A stretch of 62,836 nucleotides of DNA, from the NCBI RefSeq assembly GCF_031180885.1, contig NZ_JAPSLK010000047.1, positions 1-62,836 of the forward strand, written 5' to 3'. How positions within the stretch are numbered: the first letter of the stretch is position 1; the number at the start of each line of letters is the position of its first letter. The translations under genes and the position numbers were made by a program. Source of the stretch: Saccharothrix sp. (GTDB lineage Bacteria > Actinomycetota > Actinomycetes > Mycobacteriales > Pseudonocardiaceae). Positions 27,964-36,368 of the stretch are shown here, one piece after another. The notes beneath the pieces were generated by a model. That model saw only the letters and a program-made list of their open reading frames with translations. It did no database searches and had not been told where the DNA came from.

Positions 27964-30852
27964 GTGGCGGAATTCCGCCTGTTCGGGGAGGTCGCGTTCA
28001 CCGTCGGGGGGCGACGGGTGGACATCGGGCCGCCGCGGCGGCAGTGCGTGCTCGCGGTGCTGTTGGTGGACGTCAACCGGTTGGTGCCGGTCGACGCCCT
28101 GGTCGAGCGCGTCTGGTTCGACCGCGCACCGCGCAAGGCCAACGACGTCCTCTACAGCTACGTCTCGCGGCTGAGACAGGTCCTCGCCGCCGACCCGGAC
28201 ATCGGGATCACGCGCCGCTCCGGCGGGTACGTGATCGAGACCGACCCGCTGTCGATCGACCTGCACCGCTTCCGCCGGCTCGTCGCCGAGCAGGCGTTCG
28301 ACGACGCCCTGGACCTCTGGCGAGGCACCCCGCTGGACCGCCTCGACACGCCCTGGGCCGACTCCGTCCGGGACGCCCTCGCGGTCGAACGGCTCGCGGC
28401 CGTGGTCGAGCGCAACGAGCTGCGGCTGGCCCGCAACCTGCCCACGCCCGACCTGCCCGCGCTCGCCGCCGAACACCCGCTGGACGAGCGCATCGCCCGC
28501 CAGCACATGCAGGCCCTCTACCGGGCGGGCCGCCAGGCCGACGCGCTGGACCACTACGAACGCGTCCGCCGCCGGCTGGCCGACGAACTCGGCGCCGACC
28601 CGAGCCCGCCGCTGCGCCGCGTTCATGAGGAGATCCTCCGCGGCACCGCCGACACGCCCCGCCCGGCCGGCCGCAACGACCTGCCCGCCGACGCCGCCGA
28701 CTTCACCGGCCGCGAGCACGAGGTCAAGAGCCTGCTCGCGGCCGTGGCGGACGGGAAGCGCACCGTCGTGGCGATCGACGGCATGGCCGGCGTGGGCAAG
28801 ACGACCTTCGCCGTCCACGTCGCCCACCGCCTGCTCGACCGCTACCCGGACGCCCGCCTGTTCCTCGACCTGCACGCGCACACCGCCGGCCGCGGCCCCA
28901 CCCCGACCGCTGCCGCGCTCGAAGCCCTGCTGCGGGCACTGGGCGTGCCCAAGCAGGAGGTGCCCGAGGGCGTGGACGAGCGGTCCGCGCTGCTGCGGGC
29001 GACCCTCGCCGGGCACCGGGTCCTCCTGGTGCTGGACAACGCCGAGAGCGCCGCCCAGGTCCGCCCGCTGCTGCCCGGCGCGCCCGGCTCGCTCGCGCTG
29101 GTCACCAGCCGAAGACGCCTGGTCGACCTGCCCGCGTGGACGACCTCCCTGGACGTCCTGCCGTTCCCGGACGCGGCGGCGCTGTTCACCGGTGTCGTCG
29201 GCGACGGCCGGCCCGACCGGCAGCCGGACGCGGCCGCCGAGGTGGTGCGGCTGTGCGAGAACCTGCCGCTGGCCATCAGACTGGCCGCCGCCCGGCTGCG
29301 CAGCCGTCCACAGTGGACGGTCGAGCACCTGGCGGGCCGGCTGAAGGACAACCGGCGGTTGAAGGAGCTGTCCGCGGGGGACGTCGGGGTCGCGTCCGCC
29401 TTCGAACTCTCCTACGCCGCCCTGCCCGCCGACCGGCAACGCCTGTTCCGCCTGCTGGGCCTGCACCCCGGCGCGGACCTCGACGTCGAAGCCGCCGCCG
29501 CGCTCGCCGACGCCGACCCGGACGACGTCGAGCCGCTGCTGGAGGACCTGGTGGACGTCCACCTGCTCCAGGAACCCGTGCCCGGCCGATACCGCTTCCA
29601 CGACCTGCTGCGCGACCACGCCCGCAAGACCGCCGCGGACGCCGAACCCGACCTCGCCGCACCGGTCGTCCGCCTGGTGGACCACTACCTGGCCACCGCC
29701 ACCGCGGCCGACCTCGCCCTGTCGCCCAAGTTCCGCCAACGGGCGGCGCCGTCGAAAAAGCACTTCGCCACCCGTGACGACGCCCTCCGCCGGCTCACCG
29801 CCGAACACGCCAACCTGATCGCCGTGGTCGAGTGGTGCGCGGCCGACGAGCCCGAGCGGTGCTGGCGGCTCGCCGCGGTCCTGTTCCGCTACCTGCACAC
29901 CCGCGGCTACACCGCCGACCTGCGGCACCTCCACGAGATCGCGCTGGCGGCGGCCGACCGCGACGGCGACCCGGACGGAAGGGCCGTCGTGCGCACGAAC
30001 CTCGGGCTGGCCCTGTACCGGCAGGGCGACTTCACCGCCGCGCACGCCCACCTCCGCGGGGCCGTCGACCTCGACCGCCCCGCCTGCCGCAACCAGGCGC
30101 TGGCGGCGCTGGGCAACGCGGCCAAGAAGCTGGGCCGCTTCGAGGAGGCCCTGGCGTGCTTCCACCGCGACCTGGAGCTGTGCCGGGCGGCGGGCAACCG
30201 GCACGGTGAGGCGGTCGCGCTGGGCAACCTCGGCGCGTTCCACATCGACATCGCCCGGTACGACGAGGGCGTGTCCTACCTGGTCCGGACGCTGGACGCG
30301 TTCCGCGAGGCGGGCGACCGCGTCGGCGAGACGGTCACCCTGGGCAACCTCGGCCAGGTGCACCTGGAGACCGGCCGCGCCGACGAGGCCCTGGACCACC
30401 TGGGCCGGGCGCTGGCGCTGTGCCAGGCCCTCGGCGACCGGCACGGCGAGGCACGCACGCTGACCAGCCTGGGCGAGGCGCACGGCCGGTTGGGCCAGTC
30501 CGACGAGGCGCTCAAGCACCACCACAAGGCGCTGGAGCTGATCGGCGAGATCGGCAGCCACAGCCTGCGGACGGCGGCGTTCAACGGCCTGGGCACGACC
30601 CTGCGGCACTGCGGCCGGCCCGCCGAGGCGCTCACCCAGCACCGGGAGGCGCTGGCCATCGCGCGGCGGATCGGCGAGCCGTTGCAGGAGGCCAAGGCGC
30701 TGGACGGGATCGCCGCGTGCCAGTTCGAGGCGGGGCGGCACGTCGAGGCGGAGGCGTCCTGGCGCGCGGCCCTGGCGATCTTCACCGTGCTCCGCCACCA
30801 CCCGCAGGTCGCCCGCGTCGAGGCCAGGCTGGCCGGGCTGGAGCCGATCTGA
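27964..30852 (+). CDS. AfsR/SARP-family regulator with NB-ARC and TPR domains
   Basis: A 962-residue protein starting at GTG 27964 (after GGGAGGGG). The N-terminal OmpR-like winged helix (about 1-95, FRLFGEVAFTVGGRRVDIGPPRRQCVLAVLL) is followed by a bacterial transcriptional activation (BTAD) domain to about 245, an NB-ARC STAND ATPase with Walker A GMAGVGKTT (273-281) and LLVLDN, and about eight TPR units (from about 640) with the ALGNLG/EALDHL pattern. Such proteins switch on secondary-metabolite genes after ATP-dependent assembly. The target is not evident. A bidirectional terminator follows. Confidence 0.9.
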   Translation: MAEFRLFGEVAFTVGGRRVDIGPPRRQCVLAVLLVDVNRLVPVDALVERVWFDRAPRKANDVLYSYVSRLRQVLAADPDIGITRRSGGYVIETDPLSIDLHRFRRLVAEQAFDDALDLWRGTPLDRLDTPWADSVRDALAVERLAAVVERNELRLARNLPTPDLPALAAEHPLDERIARQHMQALYRAGRQADALDHYERVRRRLADELGADPSPPLRRVHEEILRGTADTPRPAGRNDLPADAADFTGREHEVKSLLAAVADGKRTVVAIDGMAGVGKTTFAVHVAHRLLDRYPDARLFLDLHAHTAGRGPTPTAAALEALLRALGVPKQEVPEGVDERSALLRATLAGHRVLLVLDNAESAAQVRPLLPGAPGSLALVTSRRRLVDLPAWTTSLDVLPFPDAAALFTGVVGDGRPDRQPDAAAEVVRLCENLPLAIRLAAARLRSRPQWTVEHLAGRLKDNRRLKELSAGDVGVASAFELSYAALPADRQRLFRLLGLHPGADLDVEAAAALADADPDDVEPLLEDLVDVHLLQEPVPGRYRFHDLLRDHARKTAADAEPDLAAPVVRLVDHYLATATAADLALSPKFRQRAAPSKKHFATRDDALRRLTAEHANLIAVVEWCAADEPERCWRLAAVLFRYLHTRGYTADLRHLHEIALAAADRDGDPDGRAVVRTNLGLALYRQGDFTAAHAHLRGAVDLDRPACRNQALAALGNAAKKLGRFEEALACFHRDLELCRAAGNRHGEAVALGNLGAFHIDIARYDEGVSYLVRTLDAFREAGDRVGETVTLGNLGQVHLETGRADEALDHLGRALALCQALGDRHGEARTLTSLGEAHGRLGQSDEALKHHHKALELIGEIGSHSLRTAAFNGLGTTLRHCGRPAEALTQHREALAIARRIGEPLQEAKALDGIAACQFEAGRHVEAEASWRAALAIFTVLRHHPQVARVEARLAGLEPI

Positions 30853-30929
30853 AGCCGGTGCGGGTGCTGCGCGCCACGGACCTGCACCGCAGGGTCTGAC
30901 AGGAGGACGAGTGGCGAAGCGGACATGGC

Positions 30930-30964
30930 GACGAGCCCGGGGGCATCCAACCCCCGGGCTCGTC
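30930..30964. terminator. Bidirectional intrinsic terminator
   Basis: A perfect 14-bp stem GACGAGCCCGGGGG (30930-30943) and its complement (30951-30964) with a 7-nt loop lies between the convergent AfsR-type and MFS genes. CTTCCT follows on the plus strand. Confidence 0.88.
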
Positions 30965-30972
30965 TTCCTACC

Positions 30973-32472
30973 TCACACCGAAACCGGCACTTCCTCCTCC
31001 GACGCCGCCGGTGCCGCCGTCCCCGCCGCAGGCACCCGGCGCAGCAGGGTCACCGCGAGCAGTGCGGCCCCCGCGACCAGCACCGCGGCGACCACCGAAG
31101 CGGCGTTCAGGCCGCTGGTGAACGCGGCCCGGGCGTCGTCCACGAACGAGCCGGTGGCCAGCGCGCCGGACAGCGAGTCGGCGGCCTCGGCGGGCGCGTG
31201 CCCCATCCCCGCCTGGTACACCGCCGTCCCGATGCTGCCCATCAGCGCGATGCCCAGCGACACGCCCAAATCGCTCGCCGTCGTGTTCACCGCCGACGCC
31301 GCGCCCGCCTTCTCCGGCGGAGCCGCGCCGATCACCATGCCGGTGGTCAGGGCCATGGTCGGCGCGATGCCCGGGTAGAGGACGTAGAACCCGGTGATCA
31401 GCACCGGAAGCCCGGCCGCGCTCTCCACCTGGGTCAGCACCACGTACCCCACCAGCGACAGCAGCGACCCGGCAGCCACCACGTACGCGGGCCGCACCTT
31501 GCGGGCCAGGACCGGCGACAGCGTCGACACCGCCACCAGCGCCAACGCCGCGGGCAGGATCCACAGCCCGGACTCCAGCGGCGACAACCCGGCCACCAGC
31601 TGGAGGTACTGCGTGAACAGCAGGTACACCCCGCCGAGCGCGATCGCGGACAGCAGGAACACCCCCAGCGCCCCGCTGAACGTCCGGTTCCCGAACAGCC
31701 GCACGTCCAGCAGCGGCACCTCCAAGCGCAACTGCCGGCGCACGAACCACACGCCGAACGCCAGACCCGCCACCGCCGTCAGCACGGCGGTCAGCGTCAA
31801 CCCGGACTTGGAGAACTCCTTCACCCCGTACACCAGCGGCAACAGGGTCGCCATGGACAGCAGCACGGACAGCCCGTCCGGCAGCCCCGTCCCGGGCGCC
31901 TTGTAGTCCGGCACCAGCAGCGGCGCGGCGATCACGACCAGGGCCATCACCGGCACGCCGATCAGCAGGGCCGCACCCCACCAGAACGACTCCAGCAGCA
32001 GGCCGCCGACCAGCGGACCGACCGCCACGCCGACCGACACCGACGCCGCCCACGTGCCGATCGCGGTCGCCCGTTGCCTGGCATCCGCGAACATGGCGCT
32101 GATCAGCGACAACGTCGACGGCATCACGGCCGCCGCGCCGATGCCCATCAACGCCCGCGCCCCGATCAGGAGGCCGGCGTTGGGCGCGAACGCGGCGAGC
32201 ACCGAGGCGACACCGAACAGGGCCGCGCCGAACAGCAGCACCTTGCGGCGGCCTATCCGGTCGCCCACGGTGCCCATGGCCACCAGCAGGCCGGCCATCA
32301 TGAAGCCGTAGACGTCGTTGACCCACAGCAGCTCGTTGCCGCTGGGCCGCAGGTCGGCGGCGATCTGCGGGGTGGCCAGGAACAGCACGGTCATGGCCAG
32401 GAACAGCAGGGTCGTGGGGAGCAGGAGCACGAACAGGCCCAGCCATTCGCGGGGCCCGGCTTTGGCAGACAT
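30973..32472 (-). CDS. MFS efflux transporter, DHA2 (14-helix) family
   Basis: A 499-residue drug:H+ antiporter with 14 predicted helices. Motif A is MGTVGDRIGRRKVLL after helix 2, motif C is GVAVGPLVGGLL in helix 5, and LWVNDVYGFMMAGL replaces the typical WVVTAYLL of helix 1-2. Relatives include QacA/SmvA/LfrA-like pumps. It is 8 bp downstream of the flavodoxin-like gene 32481-32936, with which it forms an operon divergent from an AfsR-type regulator. A resistance or export role for a cluster product is plausible. Confidence 0.88.
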   Translation of the reverse strand: MSAKAGPREWLGLFVLLLPTTLLFLAMTVLFLATPQIAADLRPSGNELLWVNDVYGFMMAGLLVAMGTVGDRIGRRKVLLFGAALFGVASVLAAFAPNAGLLIGARALMGIGAAAVMPSTLSLISAMFADARQRATAIGTWAASVSVGVAVGPLVGGLLLESFWWGAALLIGVPVMALVVIAAPLLVPDYKAPGTGLPDGLSVLLSMATLLPLVYGVKEFSKSGLTLTAVLTAVAGLAFGVWFVRRQLRLEVPLLDVRLFGNRTFSGALGVFLLSAIALGGVYLLFTQYLQLVAGLSPLESGLWILPAALALVAVSTLSPVLARKVRPAYVVAAGSLLSLVGYVVLTQVESAAGLPVLITGFYVLYPGIAPTMALTTGMVIGAAPPEKAGAASAVNTTASDLGVSLGIALMGSIGTAVYQAGMGHAPAEAADSLSGALATGSFVDDARAAFTSGLNAASVVAAVLVAGAALLAVTLLRRVPAAGTAAPAASEEEVPVSV

Positions 32473-32480
32473 GTCTTCCT

Positions 32481-32936
32481 TCACAGGTGGTGGGTCAGGG
32501 CGGCGAGCACGCGCTCGGCGCACCGGGGATCGGCGTGGACGGCGACCTCGCGCACGACCACCGCGCGGACGGCGGCGAAGACGACGCGGAGTCCGGGCAG
32601 GGCGGGCGGGTCGGCGGTGTCGCAGGCGAACGCGACGGGCTTGCCGCGCCACGGGTCCGGGCACCAGCCGACGGTGCGGGCCAGGGTCGCCGGGAACCGG
32701 CGGGGCACCACGACGACGAACCCGGCGGCCACGGTCAGCCACGGCTCCAGGTCGTGCACCGCTGGCGGGGCGATCTCGCCGGCGACCTCGCAGGCGTCCA
32801 CGAGGTGCAGCAGCGACAGGTCGAGCAGGTCGACCTCCAGGTCACCCCGGCGGCGGGCGGCCTCGGCCAGCCACCGCGCGACGGCCAGGTCGGGTTCGCC
32901 CTCGACGATGATCGCCAGGTGCGGCAGCTCGTCCAC
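32481..32936 (-). CDS. Degenerate NADPH-dependent FMN reductase-like protein
   Basis: A 151-residue flavodoxin-fold protein. The overall order of strands matches the flavin reductase family: HLAIIV, then VARWLAEAARRRGDLEVDLLDL, then VAAGFVVVVPRRFPATLA and WRGKPVAFACD. The phosphate-binding loop (G-S-T-R) is replaced by EGEPDL and the EYNHG flavin motif by RRF. FMN binding is therefore doubtful and it may be a non-enzymatic relative. It is co-directional with and 8 bp upstream of the MFS pump. Confidence 0.65.
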   Translation of the reverse strand: MDELPHLAIIVEGEPDLAVARWLAEAARRRGDLEVDLLDLSLLHLVDACEVAGEIAPPAVHDLEPWLTVAAGFVVVVPRRFPATLARTVGWCPDPWRGKPVAFACDTADPPALPGLRVVFAAVRAVVVREVAVHADPRCAERVLAALTHHL

Positions 32937-32979
32937 CGGTCGGCTCCTCTCTCATGGGACCCACCGTGGCGTTGTGCCC

Positions 32980-33024
32980 TCCAGACGCCGTCCAGATCGA
33001 CTTCGGACGCCCTTCGGGTAGGTT
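32980..33024 (+). promoter_or_regulatory. SARP-like direct repeats and -10 box of the AfsR-type gene
   Basis: Four heptamers lie at an exact 11-bp period: TCCAGAC (32980), TCCAGAT (32991), TTCGGAC (33002) and TTCGGGT (33013). This is the spacing of classical SARP binding sites. TAGGTT (33019-33024) is a plausible -10 box, and the GTG start of the regulator at 33031 is 6 bp further, implying a leaderless mRNA. Autoregulation by the encoded protein, or control by another SARP, is likely. Confidence 0.65.
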
Positions 33025-33030
33025 CTGGCC

Positions 33031-36000
33031 GTGCGTTTCGGGGTGCTCGGTCCGTTGGCGGTGTGGACGTCCGACGCCCGTCCGGTCCGCATCCCCGAGC
33101 TGAAGGTCCGCGCCCTGCTGGCCGAACTGGTGCTGGAGGCGGGGCGGGTGGTGCCCGCGGACCGGCTCGTCGACCACCTGTGGGGCGAGCGGCTGCCGGC
33201 CAACCCGGCGGGCGCGTTGCAGACCCGGGTGTCCCAGCTGCGCGGCGCGCTGGACAACGCCGAGCCCGGGTCACGCGCGCTGGTCGTGTCCCGCCCGCCC
33301 GGCTACCTGCTGGACGTGCCGCCCGACGACGTGGACGTGCGGCGGTTCGAGGCGCTGGTCGCGCAGGCGTCGGCGGTCGGGTCCGCGCGGGACCGGGTCG
33401 CGCTGCTGGGTGACGCGCTGGCGCTGTGGCGGGGCCCGGCGCTGGCCGACTTCGCCGACGAGGAGTTCGCCCGGGTCGCCGCCGCGCGGCTGGCGGAGCT
33501 GTGGCTGACGGCGGTTGAGCAGCGCGCCGAGGCCCGGCTGGAGCTGGGCGAGCAGGGCGTGCTCGCGGACGAGTTGGGCGACCTGGTCGAGCGGCACCCG
33601 CTGCGGGAACGCCTGCGCGCCGCCCACCTGCGCGCGCTGTACCGGGCGGGGCGGCAGAGCGAGGCGCTGGCCGGGTACCGGGACTTCCGGGCGCGGCTGG
33701 CCGACGAGCTGGGCGTGGAGCCGGGGCCGGAGCTGGCCGCGCTGCACCAGGCGATCCTGGCCCAGGACCCGGCGCTGGGCGGCGCGCGTCCGGTGTCCGC
33801 GTCGAACCTGCCGCACGTGCTGGGTGAGCTGGTCGGCCGGGCGGACGCGGTCGGCGAGGTGCGGGCGCGCCCGGACCGGCTGGTGACGCTCACCGGTCCC
33901 GGCGGGGTGGGCAAGACCCGGCTGGCGCTGGCGGCGGCGTGGCGCGCGGTGGAGGACTTCCCGGACGGCGTGTGGCTGGTGGAACTGGGCGGTCTGGCCG
34001 CCGGGGCGGACGTCGAGGCGGTGGCGGAGCTGGTCGCGGCCGTCGTCGGGGTGCGGGACGAGACGTCGTCCGGGCTGATCGCGCACCTGGCGGACGCGCT
34101 GCGGGGCAAGCGGATGATGCTCGTGCTGGACAACTGCGAGCACGTCACCCCGGCCGTTGCCGACCTGGTGGGCGTGCTCCTGCGCACCGCGCCCGGCGTG
34201 CGGGTCCTCGCGACCAGCCAACGGCCCCTGGGTGTCGCGGGTGAGGTGCTGTACCCGGTGCCGCCGCTGGCCGAGCCGAGCGCCGTCGAGCTGTTCGTGT
34301 CCCGCGCCGCCGCGCGCAGCCCCGGTTTCACGCTCACCCACGAGAACGCCGACGCGATCGCCGCCATCTGCCGCCGGCTGGACGGCGTGCCCCTCGCCCT
34401 GGAACTCGCGGCCACCCGCGTGCGCGCCCTGGGCGTGCACGAACTGCTGGCACGGCTGGACGACCGGTTCCGCCTCCTGTCCGCCGGCCACGCCGACGCA
34501 CCGGCCCGGCAGCGGACCCTGCGCGCGGTCATCGACTGGAGCTGGGACCTGCTCACCGAGCCCGAACGCGCGGTCCTGCGCAGGCTCTCCGTGCACGCCG
34601 ACGGTTGGACGCTCGACGCCGCCGAAGCGGTGTGCGGCGACGACCTGGACGTGCTGGGCCTGTTGGCCCGCCTGGTGGACCGCTCGCTGGTCGCGGTGTC
34701 CACAGTGGACGGTTATCGGTACCGGCTGCTGGAGTCCGTGGCCGACTACAGCGCCGCGAAGCTGGACGAGTCGGGCGAGCGCGCCGAGGTCGAACGCCGG
34801 CACCGCGAGCACTACACGTCCCTGGCGCTGCGCGCCGACCCGCGCCTGCGCGGCCCCGAGCAACGGGAGTGGCTGCGCCGGCTGGACGTCGAGTCCGCGA
34901 ACCTCCGCGCCGCCGTCGAGAGCGCCGTACGCGAGGGCACCGCACTGCCGTTGGTCAATGCCCTGGCCTGGTACTGGGTGTTGCGCGGCCGACTGGGCGA
35001 GGGCTGCCGCGCCCTCACCGCCGCCCTGGCCGCCGGCGGCTCCGAGGACGACGCCGCCACCGCCCGCATCTGGCTGACCGCCTTCCGGCTGCGCATGGGC
35101 GAGTCCCAAGACCTGAGCGTGATCGAGGCTCCCCGCCCCCAAGACCCGGACGCCTCGGCGGCACGGGCCAGGGCCGAGGTCTTCCTCGCGATCGCCGGCG
35201 TGGGCATCGGCGCGGTCCGCACCGGCGAGGACCAACTCGAGTCGACCCTCGCCGTCTTCCAGGGCCTGGGCGACCAGTGGGGCATCGCCACGTCCCTCAT
35301 CGTCCGCTCACGGCACGCACTCCTGCGCAGCGACCTGGAAACCCTCACCGCCGCCGGCACCCGCGCGATGGACCTCTTCACCGCGCTGGGCGACCGCTGG
35401 GGCCGCCTGCACGCCACCTACGCGCTCGGCTGGCGCGCCGAGATCGCCGGCGACTACGACCAGGCCGCCCACGTCCACCGCTCGGGCCTGCGGATGGCCG
35501 AGGACCTGGGCCTGTGGACCGACGTCTCGGACAAGCTCGGCGCCCTGGGCCGCATCGCCCTGCTCATCGGCGACCTCGACCGCGCCGACGACCTGCACGA
35601 ACGAGCGCGCAAGGTGGCGGCCGAACAGGGGTATCCCATCGGCGAGGAGTTCGCGGAACTCGGCTTGGCCCTGAGCGCCCGCAGACGAGGCCGTTTCGAT
35701 GAGGCCGAGGCCATCCTCCGCAAGTGGCTGGCCTGGGACCGGTCACTGGGCTCGGACATCGCCCAGTCCATGATCCTCGCCGAACTCGGCTTCACCGCGG
35801 AACAACGAGGGGATGCCGAGGCGGCCCGCGGGCTGCACATGGAAGGCCTGGCCGCCGCGGAACGTGCCGCCGATCCCCGTGCGGTGGCACTGGCCTACGA
35901 AGGGCTGGCGGGCGTCGCGGAACCCGCCGAAGCGGCCAGGTTGCTGGGACGAGCAGCCGCTCTGCGGGAGTCGGTGGGCGCACCGTTGCCGGAGGGCGAG

Positions 36001-36090
36001 CGGGGCGACGTCACGCGCATCGCCGACCGGGTCCGCGAGGCCATCGGCGCGGAGGCATTCGACGCGGAATTCGCCGCCGGCCAGGGCTAG
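33031..36090 (+). CDS. AfsR/SARP-family regulator with AAA/NB-ARC domain
   Basis: A 1019-residue protein. The winged helix and BTAD domain (about 1-245; FGVLGPLAVWTSDARPVRIPELKVRALL, HLWGERLPANPAGALQTRVSQLR) are followed by an ATPase domain with Walker A GPGGVGKTR (289-297) and MMLVLDNCEHV, a winged-helix DLL/LSVHADGWTLDAAE region (about 510-570), and a C-terminal helical TPR-like half (about 620-1010). It is the LuxR-MalT-like variant typical of STAND activators. It is divergent from the MFS operon and lies 5.3 kb upstream of the cyclitol/meroterpenoid operon, so it could control either. Confidence 0.9.
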   Translation: MRFGVLGPLAVWTSDARPVRIPELKVRALLAELVLEAGRVVPADRLVDHLWGERLPANPAGALQTRVSQLRGALDNAEPGSRALVVSRPPGYLLDVPPDDVDVRRFEALVAQASAVGSARDRVALLGDALALWRGPALADFADEEFARVAAARLAELWLTAVEQRAEARLELGEQGVLADELGDLVERHPLRERLRAAHLRALYRAGRQSEALAGYRDFRARLADELGVEPGPELAALHQAILAQDPALGGARPVSASNLPHVLGELVGRADAVGEVRARPDRLVTLTGPGGVGKTRLALAAAWRAVEDFPDGVWLVELGGLAAGADVEAVAELVAAVVGVRDETSSGLIAHLADALRGKRMMLVLDNCEHVTPAVADLVGVLLRTAPGVRVLATSQRPLGVAGEVLYPVPPLAEPSAVELFVSRAAARSPGFTLTHENADAIAAICRRLDGVPLALELAATRVRALGVHELLARLDDRFRLLSAGHADAPARQRTLRAVIDWSWDLLTEPERAVLRRLSVHADGWTLDAAEAVCGDDLDVLGLLARLVDRSLVAVSTVDGYRYRLLESVADYSAAKLDESGERAEVERRHREHYTSLALRADPRLRGPEQREWLRRLDVESANLRAAVESAVREGTALPLVNALAWYWVLRGRLGEGCRALTAALAAGGSEDDAATARIWLTAFRLRMGESQDLSVIEAPRPQDPDASAARARAEVFLAIAGVGIGAVRTGEDQLESTLAVFQGLGDQWGIATSLIVRSRHALLRSDLETLTAAGTRAMDLFTALGDRWGRLHATYALGWRAEIAGDYDQAAHVHRSGLRMAEDLGLWTDVSDKLGALGRIALLIGDLDRADDLHERARKVAAEQGYPIGEEFAELGLALSARRRGRFDEAEAILRKWLAWDRSLGSDIAQSMILAELGFTAEQRGDAEAARGLHMEGLAAAERAADPRAVALAYEGLAGVAEPAEAARLLGRAAALRESVGAPLPEGERGDVTRIADRVREAIGAEAFDAEFAAGQG

Positions 36091-36124
36091 TCAGCCGCCC
36101 GGACGGCTCTCCTGCCCGGACGGC

Positions 36125-36316
36125 TCAGCTGCCCGGTCGGCTCTCCTGCGGCGGCTCCGAGTCCGGGAACGGGTCCGGTGTGGCCTTCCGCAGGTCCTCG
36201 GCCGTCAGCTTGGCGTCGTCGATGAGCTTTTGGCTGTCGGCCAGCTGCTGGTCCTCTTCCGGTGTCCGCACCGGGGGCACGTCCTTCTCCATGCCGGCAG
36301 GGTTGCCCGCTGTCAC
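36125..36316 (-). CDS. Small acidic hypothetical protein
   Basis: A 63-residue, highly charged, proline-rich soluble protein (middle part EEDQQLADSQKLIDDAKLTAE is likely helical; tail DPFPDSEPPQESRPGS). No family recognised. The GTG at 36316 or ATG at 36292 could be the start; neither has a clear ribosome-binding site. Composition looks like a real gene rather than a shadow. It lies between convergent AfsR-type and divergent CoA-transferase genes. Confidence 0.45.
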   Translation of the reverse strand: MTAGNPAGMEKDVPPVRTPEEDQQLADSQKLIDDAKLTAEDLRKATPDPFPDSEPPQESRPGS

Positions 36317-36368
36317 GTGGGCAAACTCTCACCGGTCGCCAGTGCTCGCCTGCCGCACCATGATCCGC

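Noticed and set aside
27928..30801. 957-codon minus-strand frame opposite the first AfsR-type gene
   Set aside because: Low-complexity Arg/Gln/Val text; the plus strand carries ordered winged-helix, ATPase and TPR motifs.
30911..31378. Plus-strand ORF with a good AGGAGG site after the first AfsR-type gene
   Set aside because: It runs through the bidirectional terminator and then antisense to the MFS gene, with no protein-like composition.
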